Counted from the first letter of the stretch, positions 46,139 through 55,777 are shown. The stretch: DNA of 64,000 nt from Bacillus sp. AFS006103 (GCA_002559145.1 NTXX01000011.1:384123-448122); one strand, 5' to 3'. Translations and numbers: made by a program. Notes: a model not told the origin generated them from the letters alone.

Positions 46139-48511
46139 ATGAATGAGGAGTTAATAAAAAACGCGAATGTAAGCTATCAGATGGCTGAGCAGAAGGCTGC
46201 TCATTATTTTCATTCCCTTTATCGACAGGTCTTGGAAAAGGTCTATGTTCCGACCATAACAGAAGATATCCAGTCCTGGAAACGAAACCATATACATCAT
46301 CATTCGATCTTATCCTTCTTTTCACGTGGAAAAAGAAAACCTGACACTCGTGCGTATCATAATTACATTCAATGGCTTGATTACACTGGTAAACTAGATA
46401 ACTACTTGAATCGTAGCATCTCATATATTTTCATGCGCGATCTGGGAAAGGCCCTGGATTCGCCAAAGGCACAAATCAGGATCAAGCATGTCGTTGACAA
46501 TTTGAAAGATCACTTGACTCAATCTAGAGCAACAAACCGAAATACCACAATTGAGATGTTCAACATGGCGGGGTTATACCGTATGGCCCAAAAAGAGGGC
46601 ATCGAATCCACGATGATTTGGTTGTTAAAAAAACTAAAGACTGTGTCCACAAATATTCCAAACGGGATGGACGCTGAAAATGCTCAGCGTAAGTTGATTA
46701 AAATCATCGCCGGGGTACTCATGAATGAGATTGAAGAGCTTGGGGATAAGATATCCCCTGTAGAACGGACACAGAAACTTGCTGCTGCGATTAGACTAGG
46801 TTATGCCTATGGTTTGACCTATCCATTTATTGACGACCTTCTTGATGCAGGTATTTTATCCGCTGAGGAGGAAAAACAATATTCTCATTTGATACGCACC
46901 AGCCTTGTTACAGGAATTGTGCCCCAATTAGGTAAATGGACCGGGGAAAATGGAGACCTGATTGTTTATATTCATTCCGAACTCCGCGATGCCTTTGAGT
47001 ACATTAAATCTCATCTGCGCCCAGAAACTAGACAGAAATTTTTTGAACAGGCCTATGTGTTTTTTCATTCACAGGAAGTGGACCGTGTAAAGGATTTATC
47101 TAATCCCAATTATACGAACGAAGAACTCTACATCCCGGTCATTTTAAAATCCTCTTCTTCCCGCTTGATTGTCCGTACTGTAATCAGCGCTCCGGAGGAT
47201 GAAGGTTTTGACAACCGCACATTCTATTACGGTATTTATAACCAGCTCGCGGATGATTTTGCCGATATGTATGAAGATTTGAAGGATGGCAGAGTCACAC
47301 CGTATACCTATTATTTGAAATATCATGAACAGCGTGCCGATCTTATTAACCCGTTTGAATTATACTGGACAGTCATCTCCAATTTGATTCATAAGGTGTA
47401 TGACTCAGACACCAAGGCCTGTGAGGTGATTCTCGACCGGGCAATCAACGGTTTGAAGCGCTATAAGGAACGCATGGGCACCGATACATATAACGAAGTG
47501 ATGACGCTTTTTGCTTCCGGAAATCCTACATTCAATCGTGTGATTCAAAAGATGGTGCGAAAAGCCGATGATGTCGATTTTTTTGATAAACTTCTTCGTG
47601 ACCACATGATTACTACTTTGAAAAATGAACGGAAGGAGCAGGAAGAGTTTAAAGATACGATTGAAACGATTCGCAATGAGATTAATCATTTCTTAAAAAT
47701 TCCTAAAATCGAGGATGTTGAGCCATTAATTGATGCTGCCAATTACAGTCTGGAAGGTGACGGAAAGCGACTTCGGCCAATCATGACTTGGGTCATGGGC
47801 GTGAACGAATATGGACTAAATAAGAACGCCATCGTACCGCTTCTGAAATCATTGGAATATATGCATACGGCATCCTTAATCTTCGATGATTTGCCATCCC
47901 AGGATAATGCCTCAATCCGTAGAGGTCGTCCAACCCTTCATCAAGTATTTAACGTTTCCATTGCGGAATTAACCGGTCTCTTTCTTACTCAAAAAGCGAT
48001 AGCAGAACAAGCATCTTTGGACCCATTCGATTCAAAAACAGTGTTACACTTGATCCATTATTCGGCTCAAATGACAGCCGTAATGTGTAAGGGTCAGGCG
48101 ATGGACTTGGATTCGAAAGGGAAACAACTGACACTAGAGCAATTGAATACGATGTGCTTTTATAAAACTGGTTTAGCATTTGAAGCCTCGCTGATCATGC
48201 CTGCAATCCTTGGTCGTGCAAAGGAAACCGAACTTGATGCCTTGAAAAAGTTTGCTCATCATGCCGGGATTGCGTTCCAGATTAAGGATGATCTTCTTGA
48301 TGTCGAAGGAGATTCGAACCTACTTGGGAAACCCATTGGCAAAGATGCTGAAAACAACAATTCGACTTTTGTGTCCATCCTAGGGCCTGAAGGTGCTAGA
48401 AAAGAAATGTGGGAACACTATTGTCTGGCCATGGAAGCATTGCAAGTAGTACCGCGTAATACCTCATTTCTAAAACATCTATTAAATTATTTAGTCAATC
48501 GTGACCATTAA
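46139..48511 (+). CDS. two-domain class I isoprenoid enzyme (polyprenyl synthetase domain plus N-terminal helical domain)
   Basis: A 790-residue protein. The C-terminal part (about 530-790) is a trans-prenyltransferase: GDGKRLRP, DDLPSQD at 583-589 (DDx4D first aspartate-rich motif), RRGRPTLH, and KDDLLD at 716-721 (second). The N-terminal 500 residues are also helical and contain aspartate-rich motifs DDLLD at 232-236 and QLADDFADMYED around 369-380, about 140 residues apart, the spacing expected in a class I isoprenoid-synthase fold. This resembles the terpene synthase plus prenyltransferase fusions described in fungi. Start ATG 46139 has only a weak TAGGT site; a longer frame opens at 46037. 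Product unknown. Confidence 0.8.
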   Translation: MNEELIKNANVSYQMAEQKAAHYFHSLYRQVLEKVYVPTITEDIQSWKRNHIHHHSILSFFSRGKRKPDTRAYHNYIQWLDYTGKLDNYLNRSISYIFMRDLGKALDSPKAQIRIKHVVDNLKDHLTQSRATNRNTTIEMFNMAGLYRMAQKEGIESTMIWLLKKLKTVSTNIPNGMDAENAQRKLIKIIAGVLMNEIEELGDKISPVERTQKLAAAIRLGYAYGLTYPFIDDLLDAGILSAEEEKQYSHLIRTSLVTGIVPQLGKWTGENGDLIVYIHSELRDAFEYIKSHLRPETRQKFFEQAYVFFHSQEVDRVKDLSNPNYTNEELYIPVILKSSSSRLIVRTVISAPEDEGFDNRTFYYGIYNQLADDFADMYEDLKDGRVTPYTYYLKYHEQRADLINPFELYWTVISNLIHKVYDSDTKACEVILDRAINGLKRYKERMGTDTYNEVMTLFASGNPTFNRVIQKMVRKADDVDFFDKLLRDHMITTLKNERKEQEEFKDTIETIRNEINHFLKIPKIEDVEPLIDAANYSLEGDGKRLRPIMTWVMGVNEYGLNKNAIVPLLKSLEYMHTASLIFDDLPSQDNASIRRGRPTLHQVFNVSIAELTGLFLTQKAIAEQASLDPFDSKTVLHLIHYSAQMTAVMCKGQAMDLDSKGKQLTLEQLNTMCFYKTGLAFEASLIMPAILGRAKETELDALKKFAHHAGIAFQIKDDLLDVEGDSNLLGKPIGKDAENNNSTFVSILGPEGARKEMWEHYCLAMEALQVVPRNTSFLKHLLNYLVNRDH

Positions 48512-48607
48512 TATTGTTTAAATAGAAAAATGTTAGTCTTTTTTATCCATTCACATTATGAATTTGCTCATATAGAATAATGATAAAAAAGAGGGAATGG
48601 GAACATT

Positions 48608-49402
48608 TTGAACACAGATCAAGCTTATGCCTTGTTAATAGAAGCCGGAGTCACAGAAGATATTAGTATTCAAACCGTTAGACGATGGTTTCGCGAAAGA
48701 AAGATTAGCTATAAGGGATCAGGACATGCTACTGGATACATACTTGACAATACAGATCAAGCTTTTCATCTATTAAAGGATGCAGGGGTGGCCGATAGCA
48801 CAGCTGTTCAAATCGTTCGTCGTTTGGTGCGAGATGGAAAGATTGAAAGGGTGGGCACCGGTATTCAGAAACCCACATATAAGTCTTCTGTAGAGGATCC
48901 AAAGCAGACATCCAAGCGTCCAGTCGATCAGGAAATGACAATCCGTCAATTAAAAGTAAAAATAAAGGCACAGGATGAGCACATAAAAGGAATTGAACAT
49001 CTCCATCAGACATCAATCGCTAGATTAATTCAGCAAATTGACATTTTAAAGAAAGATATTGTTAATCTGGGGAAAGAGAAAAGTGAATTACAAAGTGAAA
49101 CGAAGAAGTTACTAAAAGAGAATATTGGTTTGACGAACGAATTGATAAAATTGAAAGGTAAACTATTTCAAGGGAATAATAGTAGTTCTGATAAAACTGA
49201 TGACGTTCCTTTTCTCCAACCTAAAACGAATGATTATCGTCAAAAATTAGGCCTTTCAAAAATGGCAAGTGATAAAGAAGTTCTAACTAGGTATAAAAAA
49301 TTATTAAAAATAACCCACCCCGATCATGGTGGAAATGCAACGATTTTTCATTTTATTAAAACGGATTATGATCAATTTAGAAATAGTATCAATATGAAAT
49401 AG
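48608..49402 (+). CDS. DNA-binding-repeat and J-domain protein
   Basis: A 264-residue protein with an unusual layout. Residues 1-46 and 48-93 are two copies of an about 46-residue unit beginning NTDQA, each ending in an HTH-like IQTVRRWFRERKI / VQIVRRLVRDGKI helix. Residues about 110-200 form a coiled coil. The C-terminus (about 210-260) is a J domain with the HPD motif in KITHPDHGGNATIFHF, which would stimulate an Hsp70 (DnaK). It starts at TTG 48608, with GAGGGAATGGGA upstream. A DNA-targeted DnaK co-chaperone is possible; function is inference. Confidence 0.72.
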   Translation: MNTDQAYALLIEAGVTEDISIQTVRRWFRERKISYKGSGHATGYILDNTDQAFHLLKDAGVADSTAVQIVRRLVRDGKIERVGTGIQKPTYKSSVEDPKQTSKRPVDQEMTIRQLKVKIKAQDEHIKGIEHLHQTSIARLIQQIDILKKDIVNLGKEKSELQSETKKLLKENIGLTNELIKLKGKLFQGNNSSSDKTDDVPFLQPKTNDYRQKLGLSKMASDKEVLTRYKKLLKITHPDHGGNATIFHFIKTDYDQFRNSINMK

Positions 49403-49431
49403 ATTCTAAGGATGCAACATCAAACTCCATT

Positions 49432-49579
49432 GGCGACCGAGCCACATCATTTTACACGGTATGGGTCGTCAATACGCCCTCTTGACGACCGAGCCACATC
49501 ATTTTACACGGTATGGGTCATCAATAAGCCCTCTTGGCGACCGAGCCACATCATTTTTCACAGATAAGGTCGTCAATAG
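49432..49579. repeat. 52-bp tandem repeat array, 2.8 copies
   Basis: Units start at 49432, 49484 and 49536 (about 52 bases each); the first two are nearly identical, the third diverges in its second half. Each unit begins GRCGACCGAGCCACATCATT and ends with GGTCRTCAATA. GACGACC and GGTCGTC within a unit are inverted, so each could fold into a hairpin. It lies in the 296-base gap between the J-domain gene and the SGNH hydrolase gene; nothing else is seen there. Confidence 0.85.
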
Positions 49580-49698
49580 TTTCTCCTCGAAACGGAAGGA
49601 AGTTTCCCCTACATTACGAATATCAGAAATCAAAAATGCATAAAAAGCACGTAAGCACCGATATAATAAATCAGAGGTTCACATCAAGGAGTGGTGGT

Positions 49699-50499
49699 AT
49701 GCGGAAAAAGGTTAATGCGCAAATAGTCATGGTAACTTTGTTTTTAATAGTTTTCGGAATGATTTCAATAAATAGCATTGCAAAAATGAGGAATAGTGAA
49801 TACCCCCACAAAAACCGAATTACGGTTTATCTAGCTGGTGATTCAACTGTTTCGGATTATTCAAGTTCGCTAGCCCCTCGAGCAGGCTGGGGACAAGTTA
49901 TTAATCGGTATTTCGATGATACCGTTGTGGTGAAAAATGTTGCTTCACCTGGCAGGAGTTCAAAAAGTTTTATTGATGAAGGGAGACTCGATTCTATCTT
50001 AAAGCAGATTAAGAAAGGAGATTATCTATTTATTCAATTTGGCCATAATGACGAAAAAAAGGATGACCCGAGCCGTTATACTGATCCAAACTCTTCCTAT
50101 AAGAGTTATTTAAAACAATATATTCACGGGGCCCGCGCCAAACAAGCTATTCCTGTACTTGTAACACCCGTTGAACGAAGGAGTTTTACCAAAGAAGGCA
50201 ACCCACGCAATTCACATGGTGCGTATCCAGCAGCTATGAAGGAACTTGGATTCGAAGAACATGTTCCTGTAATTGACCTTACGGCTAAAAGCAAGAAATT
50301 GTTCCAGGAGCTTGGACCCGAAAGAACTAAGGATGTATTCCTCTGGCTAGAACCTAGGGAGAACAAGAACTATCCGAAAGGTGTTCGGGATAACACACAT
50401 TTTCAGGAGAATGGAGCCAAGCAGATAGCCAGCCTAGTACTTGAAGGCATTAAGGAGATTAAGCTAGTATCGCTTGAAAACCACATTGTTACTAAATAA
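49699..50499 (+). CDS. SGNH/GDSL esterase, rhamnogalacturonan acetylesterase type, membrane anchored or secreted
   Basis: A 266-residue protein with an N-terminal hydrophobic segment (about 8-27) followed by the SGNH blocks: YLAGDSTVSDY (block I, nucleophile Ser), a Gly in block II near GWGQVINRY, FIQFGHNDEKKD (block III, Asn), and DNTHFQENG (block V, catalytic D-x-x-H). It resembles YesT/RhgT enzymes that remove acetyl groups from pectin or other cell-surface polysaccharides. ATG 49699 follows AAGGAGTGGT; longer frames upstream run into the repeat array. Confidence 0.88.
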   Translation: MRKKVNAQIVMVTLFLIVFGMISINSIAKMRNSEYPHKNRITVYLAGDSTVSDYSSSLAPRAGWGQVINRYFDDTVVVKNVASPGRSSKSFIDEGRLDSILKQIKKGDYLFIQFGHNDEKKDDPSRYTDPNSSYKSYLKQYIHGARAKQAIPVLVTPVERRSFTKEGNPRNSHGAYPAAMKELGFEEHVPVIDLTAKSKKLFQELGPERTKDVFLWLEPRENKNYPKGVRDNTHFQENGAKQIASLVLEGIKEIKLVSLENHIVTK

Positions 50500-50514
50500 A
50501 TGTGAATTTCAAAA

Positions 50515-50562
50515 AAAGCAGCTGGAGCCTTATTATTACTGGCTCTGGCTTCTTTTAATTTA
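50515..50562 (+). terminator. terminator after the SGNH esterase gene
   Basis: GGAGCC (50525-50530) pairs with GGCTC (50542-50546) with flanking imperfect AAGC / GCTT, followed by TTTTAATTT. Confidence 0.6.
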
Positions 50563-50688
50563 CCTAAATACCCAAATGGATAACATTACCATAGCTAAGT
50601 TTGAAGTCCTGAAAAGAGGATTTCCGATATGGATAGAGAAAATGTAGATGAGCAAGTTAATCTATTAATTTTGAAAGAGGATGAGAAG

Positions 50689-51156
50689 ATGATAAACAAA
50701 GTGATGACTCCAGAAGAGAGATTAGAGGAACTTGGAATAAAGCTGCCAGCTCTCCGCCCCTCATCTGGTAATTATGTTAGCTGCGTACGTACTGGGAATC
50801 TAATTTTCACATCTGGACAAGGGACTGATGAATACCGTGGGAAACTTGGTGAGGAAGTTTCGATAGAATTAGGTTATCAAGCGGCAAGACAATGTATGCT
50901 TAATCTCTTAGCAGTAATCAAGTATGAGATTGGCGATCTTAGTAAAGTGAAACGGATTGTCAAAATCCTTGGCATGGTCAACAGCACGACTGATTTTAAA
51001 GACCACCCAAAAGTCATGAATGGATCCTCCGATTTGTTGGTGGAAGTGTTTGGTGAAAAGGGAAGGCATGCCAGATCAGCAATAGGGATGGCGCAACTGC
51101 CGCACAATAATGCTGTCGAAGTTGAGATGATCGTTGAAGTTGAGGATGGTGAGTAA
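50689..51156 (+). CDS. RidA/YjgF-family protein
   Basis: A 155-residue Rid-like protein (cd02199-type, longer than classical RidA). The pattern LPALRPSSGNYVSCVRTGNL, FTSGQGTDEYRG and NALVEVEMIVEV-type end is typical; the classical Arg that holds 2-aminoacrylate adducts lies at GRHARSAIGMAQLP. ATG 50689 is chosen (AAAGAGG ten bases before). It precedes kynureninase by 91 bases; Rid proteins deaminate reactive enamines/imines, a plausible by-product of PLP enzymes such as KynU. Confidence 0.85.
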   Translation: MINKVMTPEERLEELGIKLPALRPSSGNYVSCVRTGNLIFTSGQGTDEYRGKLGEEVSIELGYQAARQCMLNLLAVIKYEIGDLSKVKRIVKILGMVNSTTDFKDHPKVMNGSSDLLVEVFGEKGRHARSAIGMAQLPHNNAVEVEMIVEVEDGE

Positions 51157-51191
51157 TATTTAGAAAACCAAGTTATTTAACAATCGAGAAT

Positions 51192-51206
51192 ATGTAAGCG
51201 CTATCT
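51192..51206 (+). promoter_or_regulatory. cre site (CcpA box) between the RidA-like gene and kynU
   Basis: ATGTAAGCGCTATCT fits the cre consensus WTGNAANCGNWNNCW at every fixed position. It is 42 bases before the kynU start, so catabolite repression of tryptophan degradation is predicted. Confidence 0.6.
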
Positions 51207-51247
51207 AATGAGATACCTACGATAGGCAGGGAGATTGGAGGATAGAT

Positions 51248-52519
51248 ATGCAGTTGTCATTAGAGAATGCACAATTACTAGATAAAGAGGATAGCCTTAA
51301 TAGATTTCGCAAAGAATTTTACATAAAGCCTAATTCCATATATATGGACGGAAATTCATTGGGCCTTCTTTCGAAAAGAGCAGAACGTACTCTTTGGGAG
51401 TGCTTAAATGATTGGAAGGAACATGGAATTGACGGTTGGACAAAAGGAAAGCACCCCTGGTTTTTCTTATCAGAAAAATTAGGAGAGATGATGGCTCCGA
51501 TAGTAGGTGCTGCAGCTAATGAAGTGATTGTAACGGGCTCCACAACGGTCAACTTACATCAGCTTGTTGCTACTTTTTATAAGCCGGAAGGAAAACGGAC
51601 CAAAATTTTAGCAGATGAACTAACATTTCCATCAGATATATATGCACTTCAAAGTCAGCTTCGCATCCATGGATTTGATCCGGATACCCATCTTGTCCGT
51701 GTAAAAAGCCGGGATGGACGCTTTTTAGAGGAAGAGGATATTATCGAAGCGATGACCGATGATATTGCGCTGATCATTTTACCAACTGTCCTCTATCGAA
51801 GCGGTCAAATCTTGGACATGAAGCGCCTGACAGCGGAAGCAAACAAAAGAGGGATATTAATCGGTTTTGATGGTTGTCATTCGATAGGAGCGATTCCTCA
51901 TTCGTTTAATGAATGGGGTGTTGATTTTGCGTATTGGTGCAATTATAAACACTTAAATGGTGGTCCGGGAAGTGTTGGCGGTTTATATGTGAATTCTAAA
52001 CATTTTGGTACTGCCCCTGGTCTAGCTGGCTGGTTTGGTTCGAAAAAAGAGATACAATTTGATATGGAGCATACCATAGCGGCGGCTGATTCGGCAGGTG
52101 CTTATCAGATTGGTACACCACATGTTCTTAGTCTTGCCCCTCTACTTGGCGCGTTGGAGATTTTTGCAGAAGCAGGAATAGAGAACATTCGTGCCAAGTC
52201 ATTACAAATCAACCGATATTTAATGGATTTAATTGATCAAGAGCTACATGAGTTTGGATTTACAATTGGCAACCCTATCGAGGATTTCCGTCGTGGTGGT
52301 CATGTGAGTTTAGAACATCATGAAGCGGCACGTATTTGTAAAGCGTTGAAAGAAAATGGTGTGATTCCTGATTTCCGTGCTCCAAACATCATTCGTCTTG
52401 CTCCGGTTGCGCTTTATACCTCTTTTGAAGAGGTTTGGGAAGTTGTCCAGATTCTTAAGAAAATCATGACAGAGAAGCTATATGAAAAGTTTAAGAATGA
52501 ACGGGAAGTCGTAGCATAA
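51248..52519 (+). CDS. kynU: kynureninase
   Basis: A 423-residue PLP enzyme splitting kynurenine to anthranilate and alanine. The PLP lysine is in [16 protein letters not shown] (residues about 230-245), with [11 protein letters not shown] upstream and [14 protein letters not shown] after; all are typical of bacterial KynU. RBS GGGAGATTGGAGGA before ATG. It forms a unit with kynA 27 bases downstream. Confidence 0.95.
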   Translation: MQLSLENAQLLDKEDSLNRFRKEFYIKPNSIYMDGNSLGLLSKRAERTLWECLNDWKEHGIDGWTKGKHPWFFLSEKLGEMMAPIVGAAANEVIVTGSTTVNLHQLVATFYKPEGKRTKILADELTFPSDIYALQSQLRIHGFDPDTHLVRVKSRDGRFLEEEDIIEAMTDDIALIILPTVLYRSGQILDMKRLTAEANKRGILIGFDGCHSIGAIPHSFNEWGVDFAYWCNYKHLNGGPGSVGGLYVNSKHFGTAPGLAGWFGSKKEIQFDMEHTIAAADSAGAYQIGTPHVLSLAPLLGALEIFAEAGIENIRAKSLQINRYLMDLIDQELHEFGFTIGNPIEDFRRGGHVSLEHHEAARICKALKENGVIPDFRAPNIIRLAPVALYTSFEEVWEVVQILKKIMTEKLYEKFKNEREVVA

Positions 52520-52546
52520 TTTAATCGAACGGGGAGGACCAATGCC

Positions 52547-53395
52547 TTGAATTCGAATGAAAAAAACACAAACAACGGGCTCGAGAAGGAGATTCAAACA
52601 GATTTTCAAAAAGCGATGTCCTACGGGGATTATCTCCATCTTGATCAAATCCTATCAAGTCAGCATCGGTTATCCAATCACCATGATGAAATGTTATTTA
52701 TCATTATCCATCAGGCTAGTGAACTATGGATGAAATTAATTATTCATGAATTGACGGCTGCAATTGAGTATATTCAAAACAATGATTTGGAGCCATCGTT
52801 CAAAATTCTCTCACGTGTTTCAAGAATTCAGCAGCAATTGATTCAGTCATGGAGTGTTCTTTCGACATTGACACCTTCAGAGTACTTAGAGTTTCGGGAT
52901 AAATTAGGTCAATCGTCAGGGTTCCAGTCTTACCAAAATCGTTTGATTGAATTTGCATTAGGAAACAAAAATGCTCATACTCTGGCAGTCTATCAACATC
53001 AAACAGAGCTTTATGAAAAAATGCAAGCGGCTCTGCTTAAACCAAGTATTTATGATGCTGCGATACAAGCTCTTGTTGCTCGCGGCTTACCTGTTGATCA
53101 TGAGGTTCGCCACCGAGATTTATCCAAAAACTATGAACCGAATGCTAGTGTGGAAGAATCATGGCTAACAGTCTACCGAAATGTGGATCACTACTGGGAC
53201 TTATATGAGTTGGCAGAGAAGTTAGTCGATATTGGCAATCAACAGCAATTATGGCGCTTTAATCATATGAGTACCGTGGAACGAATAATTGGTCATAAAC
53301 AGGGGACAGGAGGGTCGTCAGGTGTGACCTATTTAAAAAGAGTACTAGATCAACAATTTTTCCCAGAGCTTTGGAGTTTAAGGACGAAGTTATAG
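52547..53395 (+). CDS. kynA: tryptophan 2,3-dioxygenase
   Basis: A 282-residue haem dioxygenase that opens the indole ring of tryptophan to N-formylkynurenine. Motifs: [25 protein letters not shown] (the distal His of the haem pocket lies here), and [19 protein letters not shown] C-terminal [14 protein letters not shown] with the proximal His, plus [12 protein letters not shown] for substrate binding. TTG 52547 follows GGGGAGG by nine bases. Operon with kynU; the formamidase gene kynB is not in the cluster. Confidence 0.94.
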   Translation: MNSNEKNTNNGLEKEIQTDFQKAMSYGDYLHLDQILSSQHRLSNHHDEMLFIIIHQASELWMKLIIHELTAAIEYIQNNDLEPSFKILSRVSRIQQQLIQSWSVLSTLTPSEYLEFRDKLGQSSGFQSYQNRLIEFALGNKNAHTLAVYQHQTELYEKMQAALLKPSIYDAAIQALVARGLPVDHEVRHRDLSKNYEPNASVEESWLTVYRNVDHYWDLYELAEKLVDIGNQQQLWRFNHMSTVERIIGHKQGTGGSSGVTYLKRVLDQQFFPELWSLRTKL

Positions 53396-53504
53396 TTTCA
53401 TTTCTAACCTTAATTGTAATATCTTTAATAAAATTGTAATGTGTACAAGCCACTTCGACATAGGATACACGGATGAGTACTTATGTCGCATGGGAGGGGT
53501 TCAA

Positions 53505-54275
53505 TTGCCCAAGAAGTGGTTAGTTTTTTTTGTATTTACCTTTTTTATGTTGTCTAGTTTTTTTGTTGGTGTTCCAACAGGCTCCGCAGCCTCCAGTGGA
53601 AAGTTGATCATTATTAACAAGACAACCAACCGGCTTGCGTACTTTGAAAATGGTGTGTATAAAAAACAGTTTAAAGTAGGGACTGGGAGAAAGAAATCGT
53701 ACACACCTGAAGGTAAGTTCAAGATTGTAGTTAAGATTAAGAACAGGCCTTACTATAAGGGGCATATACCTGGTGGAGATCCACGGAATCCACTTGGTAA
53801 CCGCTGGCTTGGATTAAATGCACGCGGAACATGGGGGACTACTTATGCAATTCATGGGAATGCGAACCCAAGTTCTATTGGCGGGTATGTAAGCAGCGGC
53901 TGTATCCGAATGTATGATAGTGAAGTAGAGTGGCTGTATAATCAGGTACCGACTGGTACCCCAGTCATTATCACATCATCAGGGAAATCATTTAATGCGA
54001 TTGCTGCCGCGAATGGGTATAAAGTAAAAGGAGGTTCAAGTGCCCCTTCAGTTCCTGTTAGTACGAGTGGAGAAATCCTTAAAAAAGGCAGTCGCGGTCC
54101 AGCTGTTCAAGAACTTCAGCGCAAGTTGACCGCACTTGGATATAGTACGAATGGTGTCGATGGTGTTTTTGGATTAAACACCGATACTGCCGTCCGCAAA
54201 TTTCAAAAGTCTCATAAACTATCAGCAGATGGAATAGTCGGTCCTGCAACAAAAAAGGTGCTCGGAATCAAGTAA
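53505..54275 (+). CDS. secreted L,D-transpeptidase with peptidoglycan-binding domain
   Basis: A 256-residue exported protein. Signal peptide (about 1-30, VFFVFTFFMLSSFFVG), then a YkuD catalytic domain (about 32-155) with the active-site HGNANPSSIGGYVSSGCIRM (catalytic Cys), then a Ser/Pro linker and a PG_binding_1 domain (about 190-255; GSRGPAVQELQRKL ... DGIVGPATKKVL). It would make 3-3 cross-links or attach proteins in the wall or spore peptidoglycan. TTG 53505 chosen because GGGAGGGG lies five to six bases upstream. Confidence 0.92.
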   Translation: MPKKWLVFFVFTFFMLSSFFVGVPTGSAASSGKLIIINKTTNRLAYFENGVYKKQFKVGTGRKKSYTPEGKFKIVVKIKNRPYYKGHIPGGDPRNPLGNRWLGLNARGTWGTTYAIHGNANPSSIGGYVSSGCIRMYDSEVEWLYNQVPTGTPVIITSSGKSFNAIAAANGYKVKGGSSAPSVPVSTSGEILKKGSRGPAVQELQRKLTALGYSTNGVDGVFGLNTDTAVRKFQKSHKLSADGIVGPATKKVLGIK

Positions 54276-54296
54276 TTGTGTAAACGTTAATTCATT

Positions 54297-54327
54297 AGCT
54301 GCTCAATAAAATGGGCAGCTTTTTCCT
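54297..54327 (+). terminator. terminator of the L,D-transpeptidase gene
   Basis: AGCTGCTC (54297-54304) / GGGCAGCT (54313-54320) then TTTTTCC. Confidence 0.82.
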
Positions 54328-54409
54328 TTTTTTTTTGCAAAAGGTTACATAAATTCATAAAAAATACCTGAACATAGTGTATGACTGTAAATTTGTTGGA
54401 GGTAATGGT

Positions 54410-55621
54410 ATGAGTCGACTGGACAGGCTCAAGATGGATAGAGTTGAACCAAAACATTGGCGGCAATTCAATGAGTTATTACGTTATGTATTCCAAGTAA
54501 CCAAAAAAGATTTACAAACAGTGGGTTGGGAGGAACGTGAAATCGCATTAGCAAAACTGCCTGTTTTGGAGCAAGCGGATGTGCTGGGCTGGTTTGATGG
54601 TGAAAAACTGATTTCCCAAATAGCTGTTTATCCGTTTCAAGTAAATATTTTTGGACGAACCCTTGAGATGGGTGGTTTGACAGGGGTTGGTACTTATCCG
54701 GAATATGCGAATTTGGGATTAATGAATAAGTTGATTTGGCAGGCCCTTGCGGATATGAAAGAAAGAAAACAATCGATATGCTATTTATATCCATATTCTT
54801 TGCCTTTTTACCGAAAAAAAGGATGGGAAATTATTTCTGATAAGATGACCTTTGAAATTAAAGATTATCAATTGCCGAAGGTAAAAAAAGTACCAGGCTA
54901 TGTTGATCGGCTAAATACAGTTCATCCCGATATTAAAACGGTTTATAAGCTTTTTTCCAGTAAACGGCATGCGGCAATGATTCGAACGAATTTAGCCTGG
55001 GAGGAGTACTGGAGATGGGACTTGGAAGATTTAACGGCAGCTGTATATTATGATAGTACCCATCAGCCACAAGGATATCTGTTGTACTGGATTTCACATG
55101 ATGTGCTTCATATAAAAGAAATGGTCTATATGAATGAAGAGGCGCGGGTTGGACTCTGGAATTTCATCAGTGCCCATTTTTCTATGGTTTCAAAAGTTGT
55201 CGGTGCCATCTATACCAATGAACCCTTAGCATTTTGGCTGGAGGACGGGGATATTAAGGAAACCATCGCACCCTATTTCATGGCACGAATAGTAGATGTT
55301 AAACAATTTATCGATCAATACCCTTTTAGAGCACCGGGTGTAGATATACAACTGACAATCCTGATTGATGATCCAATCCTTGAATGGAATCAAGGGATAT
55401 TTACTCTTCATGTCACAGCCAAGGGTCAGGGAGAACTAACTCAAAGTGTGGGGGAACCGCTAGTATCTGTTAACATCCAAACATTGACGACAATGTTAAT
55501 TGGGTATAAAAGACCCTCCTATTTGGCTAGCATCGGAAGACTAAGTAGTAACGAACAAATCGTAGAAATACTAGAGAATTTAATTGAAAGACAGACACCT
55601 TATTTCTCCGATTATTTTTGA
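54410..55621 (+). CDS. Eis-like GNAT N-acetyltransferase
   Basis: A 403-residue protein with the Eis architecture: tandem GNAT folds followed by an SCP2-like C-terminal domain. The first GNAT carries GGLTGVGTYPEYANLGLMNKL (acetyl-CoA loop; residues about 95-115) and YPYSLPFYRKKGWEII; the free C-terminal carboxylate of Phe403 (SDYF) may act as base as in Eis. Substrate probably aminoglycosides or a small amine; uncertain. ATG 54410 follows TGGAGG. Own terminator. Confidence 0.88.
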   Translation: MSRLDRLKMDRVEPKHWRQFNELLRYVFQVTKKDLQTVGWEEREIALAKLPVLEQADVLGWFDGEKLISQIAVYPFQVNIFGRTLEMGGLTGVGTYPEYANLGLMNKLIWQALADMKERKQSICYLYPYSLPFYRKKGWEIISDKMTFEIKDYQLPKVKKVPGYVDRLNTVHPDIKTVYKLFSSKRHAAMIRTNLAWEEYWRWDLEDLTAAVYYDSTHQPQGYLLYWISHDVLHIKEMVYMNEEARVGLWNFISAHFSMVSKVVGAIYTNEPLAFWLEDGDIKETIAPYFMARIVDVKQFIDQYPFRAPGVDIQLTILIDDPILEWNQGIFTLHVTAKGQGELTQSVGEPLVSVNIQTLTTMLIGYKRPSYLASIGRLSSNEQIVEILENLIERQTPYFSDYF

Positions 55622-55643
55622 TAAAGGTTTTTTAGACTACTTT

Positions 55644-55675
55644 CCTCTTTCAAAAAAATGAAAGAGGATTTTTTA
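55644..55675 (+). terminator. terminator of the Eis-like gene
   Basis: CCTCTTTC (55644-55651) / GAAAGAGG (55660-55667), then ATTTTTT. Confidence 0.9.
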
Positions 55676-55777
55676 GCAATAAATCAATTAATGGATTTTT
55701 AAAATAAATATACCATCTTGGGTTAAATATGGTTTATTATTATGGAATAATATTTTTTAATCAAAAGGAGATTTTTA

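Noticed and set aside
49432..49579. Possible CRISPR array
   Set aside because: Units are contiguous 52-mers without variable spacers and there is no cas gene.
54279..54294. cre-like TGTAAACGTTAATT after the L,D-transpeptidase gene
   Set aside because: Mismatches at fixed cre positions and location downstream of the gene.
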